Below, one piece after another: positions 26,728-37,300 of a stretch of DNA of 64,000 nucleotides. The DNA lies in assembly GCA_024711295.1 (NCBI GenBank), contig JANJTB010000004.1, forward strand, positions 48,489 to 112,488, in the 5' to 3' direction. A program made the translations under genes and the position numbers. The DNA is from a bacterium (lineage in GTDB: Bacteria > Bacteroidota > Ignavibacteria > Kapaibacteriales > UBA2268). Positions within the stretch are counted from its first letter, which is position 1, and each line of letters opens with the position of its first letter. The notes beneath the pieces are model-generated. The model did no database searches. It worked only from the letters and a program-made list of their open reading frames with translations, and had not been told where the DNA came from.

Positions 26728-27831
26728 TTATAATAAATTTACCTTATTTGAATCTCTTAATGCGTTGACTATTTTTTTTACATCCTGAGCTTTTTCTTTA
26801 GGACAAATCATAATAGAATCATCAGTAGCGATCACAACAAGGTTTTTAAGTCCTACTCCCGTTACGGTAATATTGCTTTCATTAAGAATTGTAGAGTTTG
26901 TTGAGTCAACCAGGACTACATTTCCTGTCAAGATGTTTTTATTGTTATCGCTTGGTCTTACTCTGTCTAGTGAATCCCAGCTACCGACATCATCCCATCT
27001 AAAATCTGATTTTCTGCAAACTACATTTCCGGATTTTTCCATAAGTGCATAGTCAATAGATATTGATGGCATTAATTCGAATATCTCCTTAGTGCCTTCT
27101 TTATAACTTGATAATGCTAAATTTGTAAACCCCTCAAAACAAGACTTAAGTTCAGGTATCAATTTTCCAATATCTGGAGAGTTCTTTATTAGCTCATCGG
27201 TAAATGTATCTAATCTCCAAAAAAACATACCACTATTCCAAACAAAATTGCCAGACTGCAAAAAAGAAATTGCTGTCTCCAGGTCAGGTTTTTCTCTAAA
27301 TCTATTAACACTGTAAACTGACTCAGACACATTCCCACCCAACTCTATGTATCCATAGCCGGTATCTGGTCTATCAGGTTTTATTCCAATTGTGGCCAGA
27401 GATGGATTATTATATACAAAATCAAGTAGTTCAACAATATTATTTTGGAACTCAGCTTTTGGCTCAATTTTATGGTCCGCTGTCAAGACTGCCATAACTA
27501 TTTCTGAAGAATCATAATCTATGTATTTTGCCATAATGAATGAAGCTGCAAGAGCTAAACATGGTGCAGTGTTCCTTTTTATAGGTTCTGCAATAATATT
27601 TTGTGCAGGAATTTCAGGTACAGAATTTCTAATTGGTTCAAGGATTAACTCGCTTGTAATAATAAAAATATCATCATAGGAGATTATTTCAGAAATTCTG
27701 CTGATAGACTCCTGCATCATATTCAAATTGTCACTAGTAAGTTTAAGAATTTGTTTTGGCTTTTTCATTCTGCTCAAGGGCCAGAATCTCTCTCCAAAAC
27801 CTCCAGCCATTATTACAGCTACTTTCTTCAT
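26728..27831 (-). CDS. manC: Mannose-1-phosphate guanylyltransferase
   Basis: A 367-residue nucleotidyltransferase that makes GDP-mannose from mannose-1-phosphate and GTP. The activating motif MAGGFGERFWPLSR and PKQ are at the N-terminus, TADHKI near residue 118 is the metal-binding part, GYGYIELG near 158 and REKPD near 179 complete the active site, and WNSGMFFW near 200 and FRWDDVGSWDSL near 278 are family markers. The length fits the short form without an isomerase domain. Its start overlaps the lon stop by 4 bp (ATGA). Together with the isomerase gene 20 bp downstream it points to mannose- or fucose-containing surface glycans. Confidence 0.95.
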   Translation of the reverse strand: MKKVAVIMAGGFGERFWPLSRMKKPKQILKLTSDNLNMMQESISRISEIISYDDIFIITSELILEPIRNSVPEIPAQNIIAEPIKRNTAPCLALAASFIMAKYIDYDSSEIVMAVLTADHKIEPKAEFQNNIVELLDFVYNNPSLATIGIKPDRPDTGYGYIELGGNVSESVYSVNRFREKPDLETAISFLQSGNFVWNSGMFFWRLDTFTDELIKNSPDIGKLIPELKSCFEGFTNLALSSYKEGTKEIFELMPSISIDYALMEKSGNVVCRKSDFRWDDVGSWDSLDRVRPSDNNKNILTGNVVLVDSTNSTILNESNITVTGVGLKNLVVIATDDSIMICPKEKAQDVKKIVNALRDSNKVNLL

Positions 27832-30356
27832 TTTTGTGTTTTCTTTATTTTTATTATATTATTTGTTAAATTATAATCTTTGAACGCTATACTTAAAGCT
27901 TGTGAAAGGTGTTCAACAAAGTGAATATTAAGGCCTGACTTTACCTCATCACTTATGTCGAGTATGTCAGGCATATTATCTTTAGGAACTATTACATCTT
28001 TCATTCCAGCTCTTTTAGCTGCCAAAAGCTTTTCTTTTAGTCCTCCGATTGCCAGAATATCACCTCGCAGTGTAATTTCACCTGTCATTGCAACATCACC
28101 TCTAACAGCTTTACCGCTGACTGCTGAAATGATTGCAATTCCCATTGTAATGCCTGCTGATGGACCATCTTTTGGTATTGCTCCTTCCGGGACATGGATA
28201 TGAATTTCACTTTTCTTATTAAATTCTTCCTTCAGACTTAAGCTACTTGTATTTGACCTGATAAATGAGAGTGCAGCGACTGCTGATTCTTTCATCACAT
28301 CACCAAGTTTACCTGTGAGTGTTAATTTTTCACTACCCGGCATTATTGTAACTTCAATAGGCATTATATCGCCACCTACGCTTGTCCAGGCAAGTCCATT
28401 TACAACTCCAATTTTGTCATCCAGTTTATTACTCTTTTCCTTGAACTTAGGTGATTTTAAATATTGCTCGATAGTCTCAGGAGTGACTTTGTATTTCTTA
28501 CGCTTTACCTTTCTTTTAAAATCTTGATTATCTTTTAAAACTCCGGTCACTAAAGACTCCTTATTTTTAGTGGCTAAGTTATTGATTAAATTTTTATTAG
28601 TAAGATTTAAAAAGTAATCTTCAACAATTTCTTTTGATAGTTTCCTCAAAACTGATGAAATTTCTCTTTCCAAATTCCTGACTCCAGCTTCTCTAGTATA
28701 TTCACGTATAATTTTAAGAATAGCTTCATCAGTAAAATCAATTTTAAAATCAGTTAAACCGTACTCTTCAATGATTTTTGGTAGTATATGTTTTTTTGCA
28801 ATTTGCAATTTCTCCGGATCAAGATAGGAGGTAAGTTCAATTATTTCCATTCTGTCCAGTAGAGGTAATGGAATATCGTACTTTACATTAGCAGTTGTGA
28901 TAAACATCACACTAGATAAGTCATAGTCAACTTCTAAATAATGATCATTGAAATTTGCATTCTGTTCAGGGTCGAGTACTTCAAGCAATGCTGCTGAAGG
29001 GTCACCTCTGAAATCCATACTCATTTTGTCTATTTCGTCAAGGAGAATTACCGGATTTATAGTACCTCCTTTTTTCATTGACTGTATAATTTTGCCGGGC
29101 ATTGCACCTATATAAGTTCTTCTGTGGCCTCGTATTTCAGCTTCATCTCTGACTCCACCAAGCGAAAATCTGACAAAATTTCTTCCTAATGCTCGTGCAA
29201 TTGATTTAGCCAAAGAAGTTTTGCCAACACCTGGAGGACCTACAAAACATAAGATTTGGCGTTTTAACTTTCCTGCTAAATTCAAAATAGCTATAAATTC
29301 CAAAATTCTCTCTTTTGGCTTTTCGAGATCAAAGTGATCTTCGTCTAATATATTTTTTACATGGTTGACATCTAAATTGTCAATAGTTGTTTTTTTCCAG
29401 GGTATTTGAGCCAATAATTCTAAATAATTTCTGTTTACTGAGAACTCAGGCGACATAGTAGGAGTTTTCTTTAGTCTTTCGAATTCTTCCATTGCTTTGT
29501 CTTTTGCATGCTGAGGCATTTCGGCTTTTTCAATCATTTCTTTTATTTGGGCAAGCTCTGATGAAGGTTCTTCTTCATCACCGCCTAGCTCATTCTGAAG
29601 TATTCTGATCTGCTCCTGAATAAAATACCTTCTTTGTGTTTTGTGTATTTGCTCGTTTACCTTCGTACCGATTTCTTGTTCCATACTCTGCATTTCTATC
29701 TCAGTCTTGAGCAATGCTCCTAACTGAAAATATTGGTCAACCATTGTGGTTGCCTCCAACAATCGCTGTTTATCCGGAATTTCTGCTCGAGTGTTTGCAG
29801 CCGCAAAGAATAATTTTTGAGTATGATCTTCAATATTGTCAAAAGCTGTTAAAATGTCTGCAGGCAATCCTGGTTCATTTTTGACATATTCCCGGAAAAG
29901 TTCGGTAGCATATCTTATATGAGCATTAAGAGTCTTATTTTTGGAATCAAATGAATCAAACTTGATTACCTGAATTTCTGCTTCGAGGTACTCATCATTT
30001 TTATATCTCTTTTTGATTTTACCCTGGAACAATCCTTCGACGAGTACTTTTAACAGATTATTTGGTAATCTCAATACTTGCACAATTCTTGCAATAGTAC
30101 CGTATTCATATACATCATCAAAGCTTGGTTCTTCTACCTTCGAATTCTTTTGTGAGGTTACGAAAATATACTTATCCTTACTGACACCCTCCGAAACTGC
30201 TTTTAGAGTAGAAGTCCTGCCAATAAGTAAAGGGAAAATCATATACGGGAATAAAACCACATCTCTGACCGGCAATACAGGTAGCTTTTTAGGGATTTTT
30301 TTGCTGGAATTTTCAATCGTTTCGAATTCGGATAAAATCTCTTCGTTTTGTTTCAT
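27828..30356 (-). CDS. lon: ATP-dependent protease Lon (LonA)
   Basis: Lon degrades misfolded and regulatory proteins in the cytoplasm. The 842 residues contain the N-terminal substrate-binding domain (about 25-230), a coiled segment, the AAA+ module with GPPGVGKTS near residue 372 and Walker B VILLDEIDKM near 438, and the C-terminal protease domain with the catalytic Ser in KDGPSAGIT near 730 and Lys in GGLKEKLLAAK near 775. A Lys-rich insert (about 605-640) sits between the AAA+ and protease domains. It heads a unit with manC, overlapping by 4 bp, and the isomerase. That pairing is probably one of convenience, not function. Confidence 0.96.
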   Translation of the reverse strand: MKQNEEILSEFETIENSSKKIPKKLPVLPVRDVVLFPYMIFPLLIGRTSTLKAVSEGVSKDKYIFVTSQKNSKVEEPSFDDVYEYGTIARIVQVLRLPNNLLKVLVEGLFQGKIKKRYKNDEYLEAEIQVIKFDSFDSKNKTLNAHIRYATELFREYVKNEPGLPADILTAFDNIEDHTQKLFFAAANTRAEIPDKQRLLEATTMVDQYFQLGALLKTEIEMQSMEQEIGTKVNEQIHKTQRRYFIQEQIRILQNELGGDEEEPSSELAQIKEMIEKAEMPQHAKDKAMEEFERLKKTPTMSPEFSVNRNYLELLAQIPWKKTTIDNLDVNHVKNILDEDHFDLEKPKERILEFIAILNLAGKLKRQILCFVGPPGVGKTSLAKSIARALGRNFVRFSLGGVRDEAEIRGHRRTYIGAMPGKIIQSMKKGGTINPVILLDEIDKMSMDFRGDPSAALLEVLDPEQNANFNDHYLEVDYDLSSVMFITTANVKYDIPLPLLDRMEIIELTSYLDPEKLQIAKKHILPKIIEEYGLTDFKIDFTDEAILKIIREYTREAGVRNLEREISSVLRKLSKEIVEDYFLNLTNKNLINNLATKNKESLVTGVLKDNQDFKRKVKRKKYKVTPETIEQYLKSPKFKEKSNKLDDKIGVVNGLAWTSVGGDIMPIEVTIMPGSEKLTLTGKLGDVMKESAVAALSFIRSNTSSLSLKEEFNKKSEIHIHVPEGAIPKDGPSAGITMGIAIISAVSGKAVRGDVAMTGEITLRGDILAIGGLKEKLLAAKRAGMKDVIVPKDNMPDILDISDEVKSGLNIHFVEHLSQALSIAFKDYNLTNNIIKIKKTQK

Positions 30357-30440
30357 TATTCTATTTCAGTATTTAACATGCAAACTATATAGTAAAGTAA
30401 AATATCCTACTTTATTTTATTTTGTGCTAAAAAAATATGG

Positions 30441-31082
30441 TTAAAAACTACCAAACTTAGCTGTAAAGCTAATGCTTAGTCCATTCACATAAGATTCATT
30501 CATTATGTAAGGTTTTTCATTTGATAGGTCGAGTAAATTATTGTCTTTCAGTTCAAAGTTAGGTATAAATCTGTATGATACACCCAAAGATAATCTGTAA
30601 AATTTTTTTAAGTTCAGGTTAACTCTGAAACCTGGGACAAAGATTAAATTTGTTGTACCTTTAGTATAATCAGGATAATATAAATTACTATCCAAATCTT
30701 TGTTGTATGGAGAACTCAAAAAAGTATTTGAAATACCTCCGGTAGCAATAATTGAAAAATGAACCTGGGATTTGGGATTAATAAAATACTCGGCGGATAA
30801 ACCATAATAATTGAATTCAAAAGTAGGATTAAAATCAATATTAGGGTCGTATGCATTAATATTATGCTTGTAAAGAGTGTTACTGCTTAGTGCAAATCCA
30901 AAGTAAATACTGCTATTAATATTGTAGCCGAAGTTCAGACCTGAAAGCAGGCCAAAGTTGGTTTCGAAGGAGGTAAAATCAAGTGTAGTGCTGAAGTTTA
31001 TACCACCACCCTCAGCTTTGACCAGCTCCGGTGAAGCTAACATTAACACCAAAAAAACATATATTTTTATAGGTTTCATCAA
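30441..31082 (-). CDS. Predicted outer-membrane beta-barrel protein
   Basis: A 213-residue protein of unknown function with a signal peptide ending VKAEGG. The mature part has alternating hydrophobic strands rich in Tyr, Phe, Asn and Gly (e.g. FNYYGLSAEYFI and YRLSLGVSYRFIPN) and a terminal strand ending in Phe (SISFTAKFGSF), the usual C-terminal signal for BAM-assembled barrels. Eight to ten strands are likely. It overlaps the preceding barrel gene by 4 bp (ATGA); the two are similar in size and design and may be paralogues or partners. No binding or enzyme motif is visible. Confidence 0.65.
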   Translation of the reverse strand: MMKPIKIYVFLVLMLASPELVKAEGGGINFSTTLDFTSFETNFGLLSGLNFGYNINSSIYFGFALSSNTLYKHNINAYDPNIDFNPTFEFNYYGLSAEYFINPKSQVHFSIIATGGISNTFLSSPYNKDLDSNLYYPDYTKGTTNLIFVPGFRVNLNLKKFYRLSLGVSYRFIPNFELKDNNLLDLSNEKPYIMNESYVNGLSISFTAKFGSF

Positions 31083-31693
31083 AATACTACGGATTTCAAA
31101 CTAATGCAAACAACCGGACCGTTTAGAGCTTCATTGCCAATATTTTTGAAATCTACACCTGCAGTCTGTCGCCAACCTAAATCCACAGAAATCCATAAAG
31201 AATTATCAAGGATATAGTCTAAACCTAACGAAGGTTCACTTACAAAAATCCAATCGCCATTCAAGTCACTAAGAGTATCAAAGTTAACATTTTGGCTATA
31301 GCCTGCAAATCCAATGCCTATGAGTGTTTTGATATGAAAAGCAAATTCAGAAAATTTGAAAATGAATTGTGGCTCAAGACCCCCGTAATCAAATCTCAGG
31401 AAATAGGGGTAGTCAGGTAATATTTTTACATTTTGAGTAAGCAAGGTATGGAAACTTCCACCCAATGCAAAATGGTTTGATAATGTTGCTCCAAAATTCA
31501 ATCCAATGTCAAGCCCCCATTGGTCAATTGAATTGGCTGCTTTTGCTGAAATACCTGCGTAAAACTTATTAACTAATTCATTGTCTGAAATTCTGTTTTT
31601 TCTTGAATTAGATTTAGTTTCACCGGGTAGTAGTTGTGCATAGGTAAATGTAACAGAAAATAAAAATATTAAGATAATAATAAGTTTGTTCAT
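31079..31693 (-). CDS. Predicted outer-membrane beta-barrel protein
   Basis: A 204-residue protein with a signal peptide ending FTYAQLL. Strand-like segments such as ALGGSFHTLL, FAFHIKTLIGIGFAGY and LWISVDLGWRQTAGVDF alternate with short polar loops, as in small outer-membrane barrels. The last residues, ISLKSVVF, end in Phe. An early Lys/Arg/Asn segment (NSRKNRISDNE) forms a short N-terminal periplasmic stretch. It is the first gene of a two-gene unit with the barrel gene at 30441. A long perfect hairpin lies between it and asnS. Specific function unknown. Confidence 0.65.
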   Translation of the reverse strand: MNKLIIILIFLFSVTFTYAQLLPGETKSNSRKNRISDNELVNKFYAGISAKAANSIDQWGLDIGLNFGATLSNHFALGGSFHTLLTQNVKILPDYPYFLRFDYGGLEPQFIFKFSEFAFHIKTLIGIGFAGYSQNVNFDTLSDLNGDWIFVSEPSLGLDYILDNSLWISVDLGWRQTAGVDFKNIGNEALNGPVVCISLKSVVF

Positions 31694-31716
31694 TCAACAC
31701 CTGATTTGAATTATTT

Positions 31717-31748
31717 AGAGTAGTTCGATAATGATATCGAACTACTCT
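31717..31748 (-). terminator. Strong hairpin after asnS, without a U-run
   Basis: Perfect 14-bp arms at 31717-31730 and 31735-31748 with a 4-nt loop lie 12 bp past the asnS stop. On the minus strand the sequence after the hairpin is AAATAATT, not T-rich, so it may be a processing or stability hairpin instead of a classical terminator. Confidence 0.6.
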
Positions 31749-31759
31749 GATATAAATAA

Positions 31760-33109
31760 TTAAGGAGTAATTCTATAAATCATTCTCGGAAAAGGAATAG
31801 TTTCGCGAATGTGTGCAGCTCCGGTAATCCATTTAACAACCCTTTCGACACCCAATCCAAATCCGCTGTGAGGAACACTTCCATATTTTCTTAAATCAAG
31901 GTACCATTTGAATTCTTCTTCAGGCAAGTTTTCATTTAAAATTCTGTCAAGAAGTAAGTCAAAGTTATCTTCTCTTTGGCTTCCACCAATTATTTCACCT
32001 GCTTTTTCGGGACCTAACATATCCATAGCCAAAACGACTTTTGGATTATCAGGGTCACGTTTCATATAAAAAGCTTTGATGTCTGTAGGATATCGGTGGA
32101 TTATCAAAGGTTTGTCGAATTGTTCCATGATTGCTTCTTCCTGAACAGCTCCAAAATCTTCTCCCCATGGAAATTCTGATTCTACATCCTTACCGTCAAT
32201 TTTTTGGACAAGTGGAATTTTATTGCTGACTAACCATTCAACAGCTTCTGTATAACTCATTCGATAAAATGGTCGCTTTACTTTTTCGAGTGGTCTTATA
32301 TCACGCTCCAAAACTTCAAGCTCTTTTTTGCATGTTTTTAGAGTAAATTGAACTATATATTCGACCAAATCTTCAGCCAAATCCATATCATCGTTTAGGT
32401 CAAAGAATGCCATTTCCGGCTCAACCATCCAAAACTCAGTCAAATGTTTTCTAGTTTTAGATTTTTCAGCTCTGAATGCAGGACCGAAAGTATATACCTT
32501 ACCTAGTGCCAAAGCAGATGCTTCGGCATAAAGCTGTCCGGATTGAGACAAATATGCACTGCCCAAATCAAAATATTTTGTTTCAAATAATGTTGAAGTT
32601 CCTTCGCATGCGTTGGGTGTTAGAATGGGTGAGTCTAAAAGCTTGAATCCGTTCCCGTCGAAAAAGTCCCTAATTGCTTTCATTACAGCTGCTCTGACAC
32701 GCATTATTGCATTTTGTCGGGATGAACGTAACCATAAGTGTCTGTGTTCAATCAAAAAAGCGTCGCCATGTTCTTTGGGAGTTATTGGGTACTCCTTTGC
32801 AATGTGAATAACTTCCAGGTTTGTAACATCAATTTCAATTCCGCCGGGTGCTTTTTCGGATGAAACTACTTTTCCGGTTATTGAAACTGATGATTCCTGA
32901 GTTAACTCTTTTGTTTGCTGAAATATCTCTTCACCAACATTGTTTTTGAATACTACACACTGAACAATGCCGGTTCCATCGCGCAACATAATAAATTGCA
33001 ACTTACCTTTGCCTGTTATGTTGTAAACCCAGCCTCTGAGGGTGACTTGCTGGTCTATGAATTCTGACAATGACTCAACATATCGGAATGACTTATATCT
33101 TGATTCCAT
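31760..33109 (-). CDS. asnS: Asparaginyl-tRNA synthetase
   Basis: AsnS charges tRNA-Asn. About 449 residues comprise an N-terminal OB-fold anticodon-binding domain (RGWVYNITGKGKLQFIMLRD near residue 20) and a class II catalytic core. Motif 2 reads FRAEKSKTRKHLTEFWMVEPEMAF near residue 210 (core HLTEFWMVEPE), and motif 3 reads GFGLGVERVVKW near residue 418. The MVEPE pattern separates AsnRS from AspRS. The longest frame starts at a TTG (33121); the ATG at 33109 is preferred. It is divergent from the pseudouridine synthase gene across a 269-bp AT-rich gap in which a CAAAAATA at 33148-33155 (TATTTTTG on the minus strand) loosely fits a -7 element. Confidence 0.95.
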   Translation of the reverse strand: MESRYKSFRYVESLSEFIDQQVTLRGWVYNITGKGKLQFIMLRDGTGIVQCVVFKNNVGEEIFQQTKELTQESSVSITGKVVSSEKAPGGIEIDVTNLEVIHIAKEYPITPKEHGDAFLIEHRHLWLRSSRQNAIMRVRAAVMKAIRDFFDGNGFKLLDSPILTPNACEGTSTLFETKYFDLGSAYLSQSGQLYAEASALALGKVYTFGPAFRAEKSKTRKHLTEFWMVEPEMAFFDLNDDMDLAEDLVEYIVQFTLKTCKKELEVLERDIRPLEKVKRPFYRMSYTEAVEWLVSNKIPLVQKIDGKDVESEFPWGEDFGAVQEEAIMEQFDKPLIIHRYPTDIKAFYMKRDPDNPKVVLAMDMLGPEKAGEIIGGSQREDNFDLLLDRILNENLPEEEFKWYLDLRKYGSVPHSGFGLGVERVVKWITGAAHIRETIPFPRMIYRITP

Positions 33110-33378
33110 TAATAATACCAAAATTAATATTTAAATAAAACAATAAGCAAAAATACGAATAATTATCAAATTAATTTCTTATCCTGAATCTATACTGTAT
33201 AATTTGATACAATTTAATTAATTTTTTAGTTATAATTTTGTCAAAAAGCAAAAAAATTATCAACAATTATTAAAAAATGCCATAAAAAGCTGATTATGAC
33301 GAAAAAATAATTTTTCTTTTCACGAAAAATTGTGAAATTTGTAAATATATATTTAGTAATTCTATGTGAAACAATATT

Positions 33379-34176
33379 TTGATTTCCAAACGGAAGAGTA
33401 TTAGTAGTGCTAAATCCAAAACCGGAGCTGGAAAAAAGAAAGCATTGCTTTCTGAAAATGAACCGGTAAGGATAAATAAGTTCTTAGCTGATGCCGGTGT
33501 TGCATCAAGAAGAAAAGTAGATGAGTTGATTTTACAGGGTGTTGTAAAAGTAAATGGAAAACTTGTAGAAGAGCCGGGAGTGAAAGTAACAAAATCTGAT
33601 TTTATTACTGTAAATGGAGATCCGGTTAAAGAAATTAAGCACAATATTTACATTTTGCTTAATAAACCCAAGAATACCATTACAACAACGAACGATGACT
33701 TAAACAGAAAGACTGTTCTTGATATAGTCAAGAAGCACAGCAGGATTTTTCCTGTTGGTCGCCTTGACAGAAATACAACAGGTGTTCTTTTACTTACTAA
33801 CGATGGTGAACTTGCTTACAGACTTACTCATCCTAAGTTTGAAGTCGAGCGAACATATTCAGTAAAGCTTGATAAAGTATTGAATACTACTCATGCTCAA
33901 TCAATTTCTGAAGGTGTAACACTTGAAGATGGTGATGTTACTGCTCCCTGCGAGGTTTTTATCCATCCTGAGGATAAAACCAAATTAATGATTACATTAC
34001 GTGAGGGCAAGAATAGAGAGGTAAGAAGAATTTTTGAATTGTTTGGATATGAAGTCAAACAATTAGATAGGAAAGTTTTTGCAGGACTTACTTATAAAGG
34101 TTTAGAAAAAGGTGATTACCGCCATTTAACCAAGAGTGAAGTTCTAAGTTTGAATAAAAAATTAGGTATTTTGTAA
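33379..34176 (+). CDS. RsuA/RluB-family 16S/23S rRNA pseudouridine synthase
   Basis: A 265-residue enzyme that isomerises a specific uridine in rRNA. A basic, disordered tail (about residues 1-28) precedes an S4 RNA-binding domain (INKFLADAGVASRRKVDELI). The catalytic domain has LLNKPKNTITTTND, the motif II GRLDRNTTG with the catalytic Asp near residue 133, LLTNDGELAYRLTHPK and the conserved REGKNREVRR near residue 212. This order fits RluB/RsuA-type enzymes; which of the two is not clear. The start is TTG at 33379; the only upstream ATG, at 33363, is followed directly by a stop. It is followed by the second giant T9SS gene on the same strand. Confidence 0.92.
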   Translation: MISKRKSISSAKSKTGAGKKKALLSENEPVRINKFLADAGVASRRKVDELILQGVVKVNGKLVEEPGVKVTKSDFITVNGDPVKEIKHNIYILLNKPKNTITTTNDDLNRKTVLDIVKKHSRIFPVGRLDRNTTGVLLLTNDGELAYRLTHPKFEVERTYSVKLDKVLNTTHAQSISEGVTLEDGDVTAPCEVFIHPEDKTKLMITLREGKNREVRRIFELFGYEVKQLDRKVFAGLTYKGLEKGDYRHLTKSEVLSLNKKLGIL

Positions 34177-34330
34177 AATTTTTGATAAAAAATAAAAAAA
34201 GTGAAGATTTTTTGTGACAAAATTGATTTTCAACTGTCATATAAATGTAGTGGAACAAAAATCAAAAAAGTTTTCACAAACAAAACAAGCTAAAAAATTA
34301 AATTATATGTATAACTCTTTTAATATTTTA

Positions 34331-34335
34331 TGAGG
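34331..34335 (+). promoter_or_regulatory. Shine-Dalgarno supporting the second giant gene's start
   Basis: TGAGG ends 6 nt before the ATG at 34342, the same spacing as in the first giant gene. It favours 34342 over the in-frame ATG at 34330. Confidence 0.65.
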
Positions 34336-34341
34336 TATGTG

Positions 34342-37300
34342 ATGAAAAGTTTCTTTACAAAAATGGCTGCTCTGACGACACTGTTCGTCTTGCTGTCAGT
34401 TTTTAACCTCAGCGCCAAAGATAAAGATGCTGAAATACGCAAAGACCTTAAAGAAAGGTTGCCTTATCTTATGGGGTCGAATAACGCAGGTACTTTGTTT
34501 TACCTCGCTTTTCACCCTTGCTGGGAAACTAACTCAAATGGAAATGCCTTGAGAATTTACGTTTCTTCTGCTGTTGCGACAACAGTAAGATTAGAAATTA
34601 AAGGTCTTGGTATTTTCCGTCAGAAAATGACTGTTCCTAATGATGTGATTGACTTTATGTTAACACCTTCAGAAGGCCAGCCTTATACTAAAACTGACCA
34701 GGTAAAACCTCTACCTGAGCAAATTTGGGAAGGTCGTGCGGTAAAAATTTGGGCAGATGACCCGATTATTGTTTATGGTGTAACTAGATTCTATGCTACA
34801 TCTGACGGGTATTTAGCTTTACCTGCAAGTGCACTTGGAAATAACTATCAGGTATCATCTTATGCAGACCCAACCAACAACACATTCCAATGGTTACCTT
34901 CATACACAAGTATTGTAGGTATTTATGATAATACCCGGGTTACCTTTAGAATGGGTGGTTGCGAAAGTTGCTATGCTCTTAAGGAAGACGGTGATTATTT
35001 GACATTTAACCAAACTATCCGAAGAACTTTAAACGAAGGTGACGTGTGGCTCATACCCGGTATTGGTGCATTCAACGACCTAACCGGTTCGACAGTGAAG
35101 GCTAATAAACCGATTAACGTAATATCAGGTAACTTCTGTGCATACATACCTTCGCACGTTGCTGCCTGCGACTTTATTATTGAACAGGAAATGCCCGAGA
35201 ATGTATGGGGTAAAAAGTATCACGTTACACCTATAGCAACTAGAAAGAACTATTCACTCATTAAGATATTTGCCAAGAAGCCGTTTACACAGGTTTACTC
35301 AGATGGATTACCTGCATGGTATATCCAAACTCCCGGTGGTATATATGGCTCAGGTTATATTGAGGCTCGTGCAGGTGTAATGGCTCCTGGTGATGCCGCA
35401 CCAAAACCTGTCGAAATATCTTCTGATGAAGCAATAAACGTTGTGCAGTTCAACCCAGGTTCTACTGATGACGGTGTCGAAAATGACCCATTCCAGTTAG
35501 TTCTTACTCCAACCCAGCAATATCAGACTGAAATCGTATTTAATACTCCCGGTATTCGTGGTCAATACGGTTTCCGTACTAACTTTATAAATATCGTTTA
35601 CAAAGCTACTGCTGATGGCGGTATTCCTGAAGATATGATGTGGGCTGAAGTTGTTGACGGTAGATTTAATTGGGTACCTATGACTGCTTATTCCGGTAAC
35701 CCTGGACAAAGATTTTTCACAACTGAAGAAGACGGCAGACATTACCGCTCAAAAACTATTAAATTACAATACGATGGTGTTTACAGAATTAAAGCGAATG
35801 ATCCGTTTGCAGCTTATGCTTATGGCTCTGACTATTACGACTCTTATGGTTTCCCAACCTCTGTAGCGCTTGCTGACCTAGAAACCCCTGATACATTAGC
35901 TCCATATCTTGAATTTGCTAAAGATTGTAGTGGTGCCGTAACAGGTTTGGTTATTGACGAACCAAGAATAGATCCAGAAAACAGATCAAATCTTGGATTG
36001 ATTTTCATGGCAACTGACGATAGTTATAACTACAGATTCGATGTAGATCCATTTGTTGCTGGTATTGATTCCAGAACAAATTGGAAGCTTACTGTTCGTA
36101 ACTCAGCTCTAAATGCAAGAGCACATCTTGTATTTACTGACAGAGCTGGTAATAGAACCGATACCATTATTAACCATTATTCAATAAGTCCAAACTTGTT
36201 CCCGTATTACAGAGACTATGGAACATTCAAAATTGAGACTCCAAACTTAGAAAAATCATTGCAATTCACAATCAAGAATGAAGGTGACAATGCAATTACA
36301 AGCCAATATGAAGTTTACGTTGTACTTGACTCAGATATTGACCAGGGTAAACCAGGGGATATCGTTACATATCAAAACTTTGACTTAGTTGGTATCAAAG
36401 ATCAAAACTTATCACCTCTTGCTGTAGGTCAGGAACGTAAATTCGATGTTAAATTTACTGCAAGAACTGAAGGCACATTCAGAGATTCTGTTGGTATCGT
36501 AGTAGTTGATAAATCAACAGGTGATACTTGTGTTCATCAATATTTTGCACTTGTAGAAGCTTTTGTTGGTACACCATTTATTGATGCTCAGGACAAGAAT
36601 TTCTATGAGCAAGTTGTAAATACAAGGACTCAGAAGTTTGACTTAACTGTTTCAAATCCTAAAAATACTGCATCATGTAATCAAAATGCTACCACAGCAT
36701 TAAAAATTACAGGCATACAATTTACAGGTGATGAAATTGGTAATGAAGGCAGTGGTTCTGTGTTTGAAGTAAAAGGACTTGAAAATATCTCAGCAGCTTC
36801 ACCATTAAGTATCAAAGAAGGCGAATCATATACTTTCTCAGTTAGCTTTATGCCAAAAGAAGTTAGAGACTATAAGTCTGTAATCACATTCCTTGGTGAT
36901 GCTACTGTATGTAAGAACTTTACTGTACTCGAAGGTCGTGGTATTCAACCAGGATTATTGGTTAATGGCGATGATTGGGGTGAAAGACTCGTTGATCCTA
37001 ATGCATATATCCAAAAAGGTGGAACTTACGCATATACTCCTTACTTATCACCAAATGGTGCTATTACTTTATCAAACGATGGTAGTGCTATCGTAACTCT
37101 CAAAACACCTACTGTTACAGGTACACCTAAGAATGGTGAAGCATTCAAAGCTAAAGTTGCCAATACTGGTAATATTGCTACTGATTATGCATCATTGACT
37201 GCTGCTGGTACTTTGCAAACATTATTCAATAATAAGCAAATTAAACCAGGCGAACAACTTACTGTTGATGTTTATTTCGATCCTAAAGTTGCGGGTGAGC

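Noticed and set aside
30013..30444. 143-codon antisense frame over the start of lon
   Set aside because: No domain, wholly overlaps the conserved Lon N-terminal region on the other strand.
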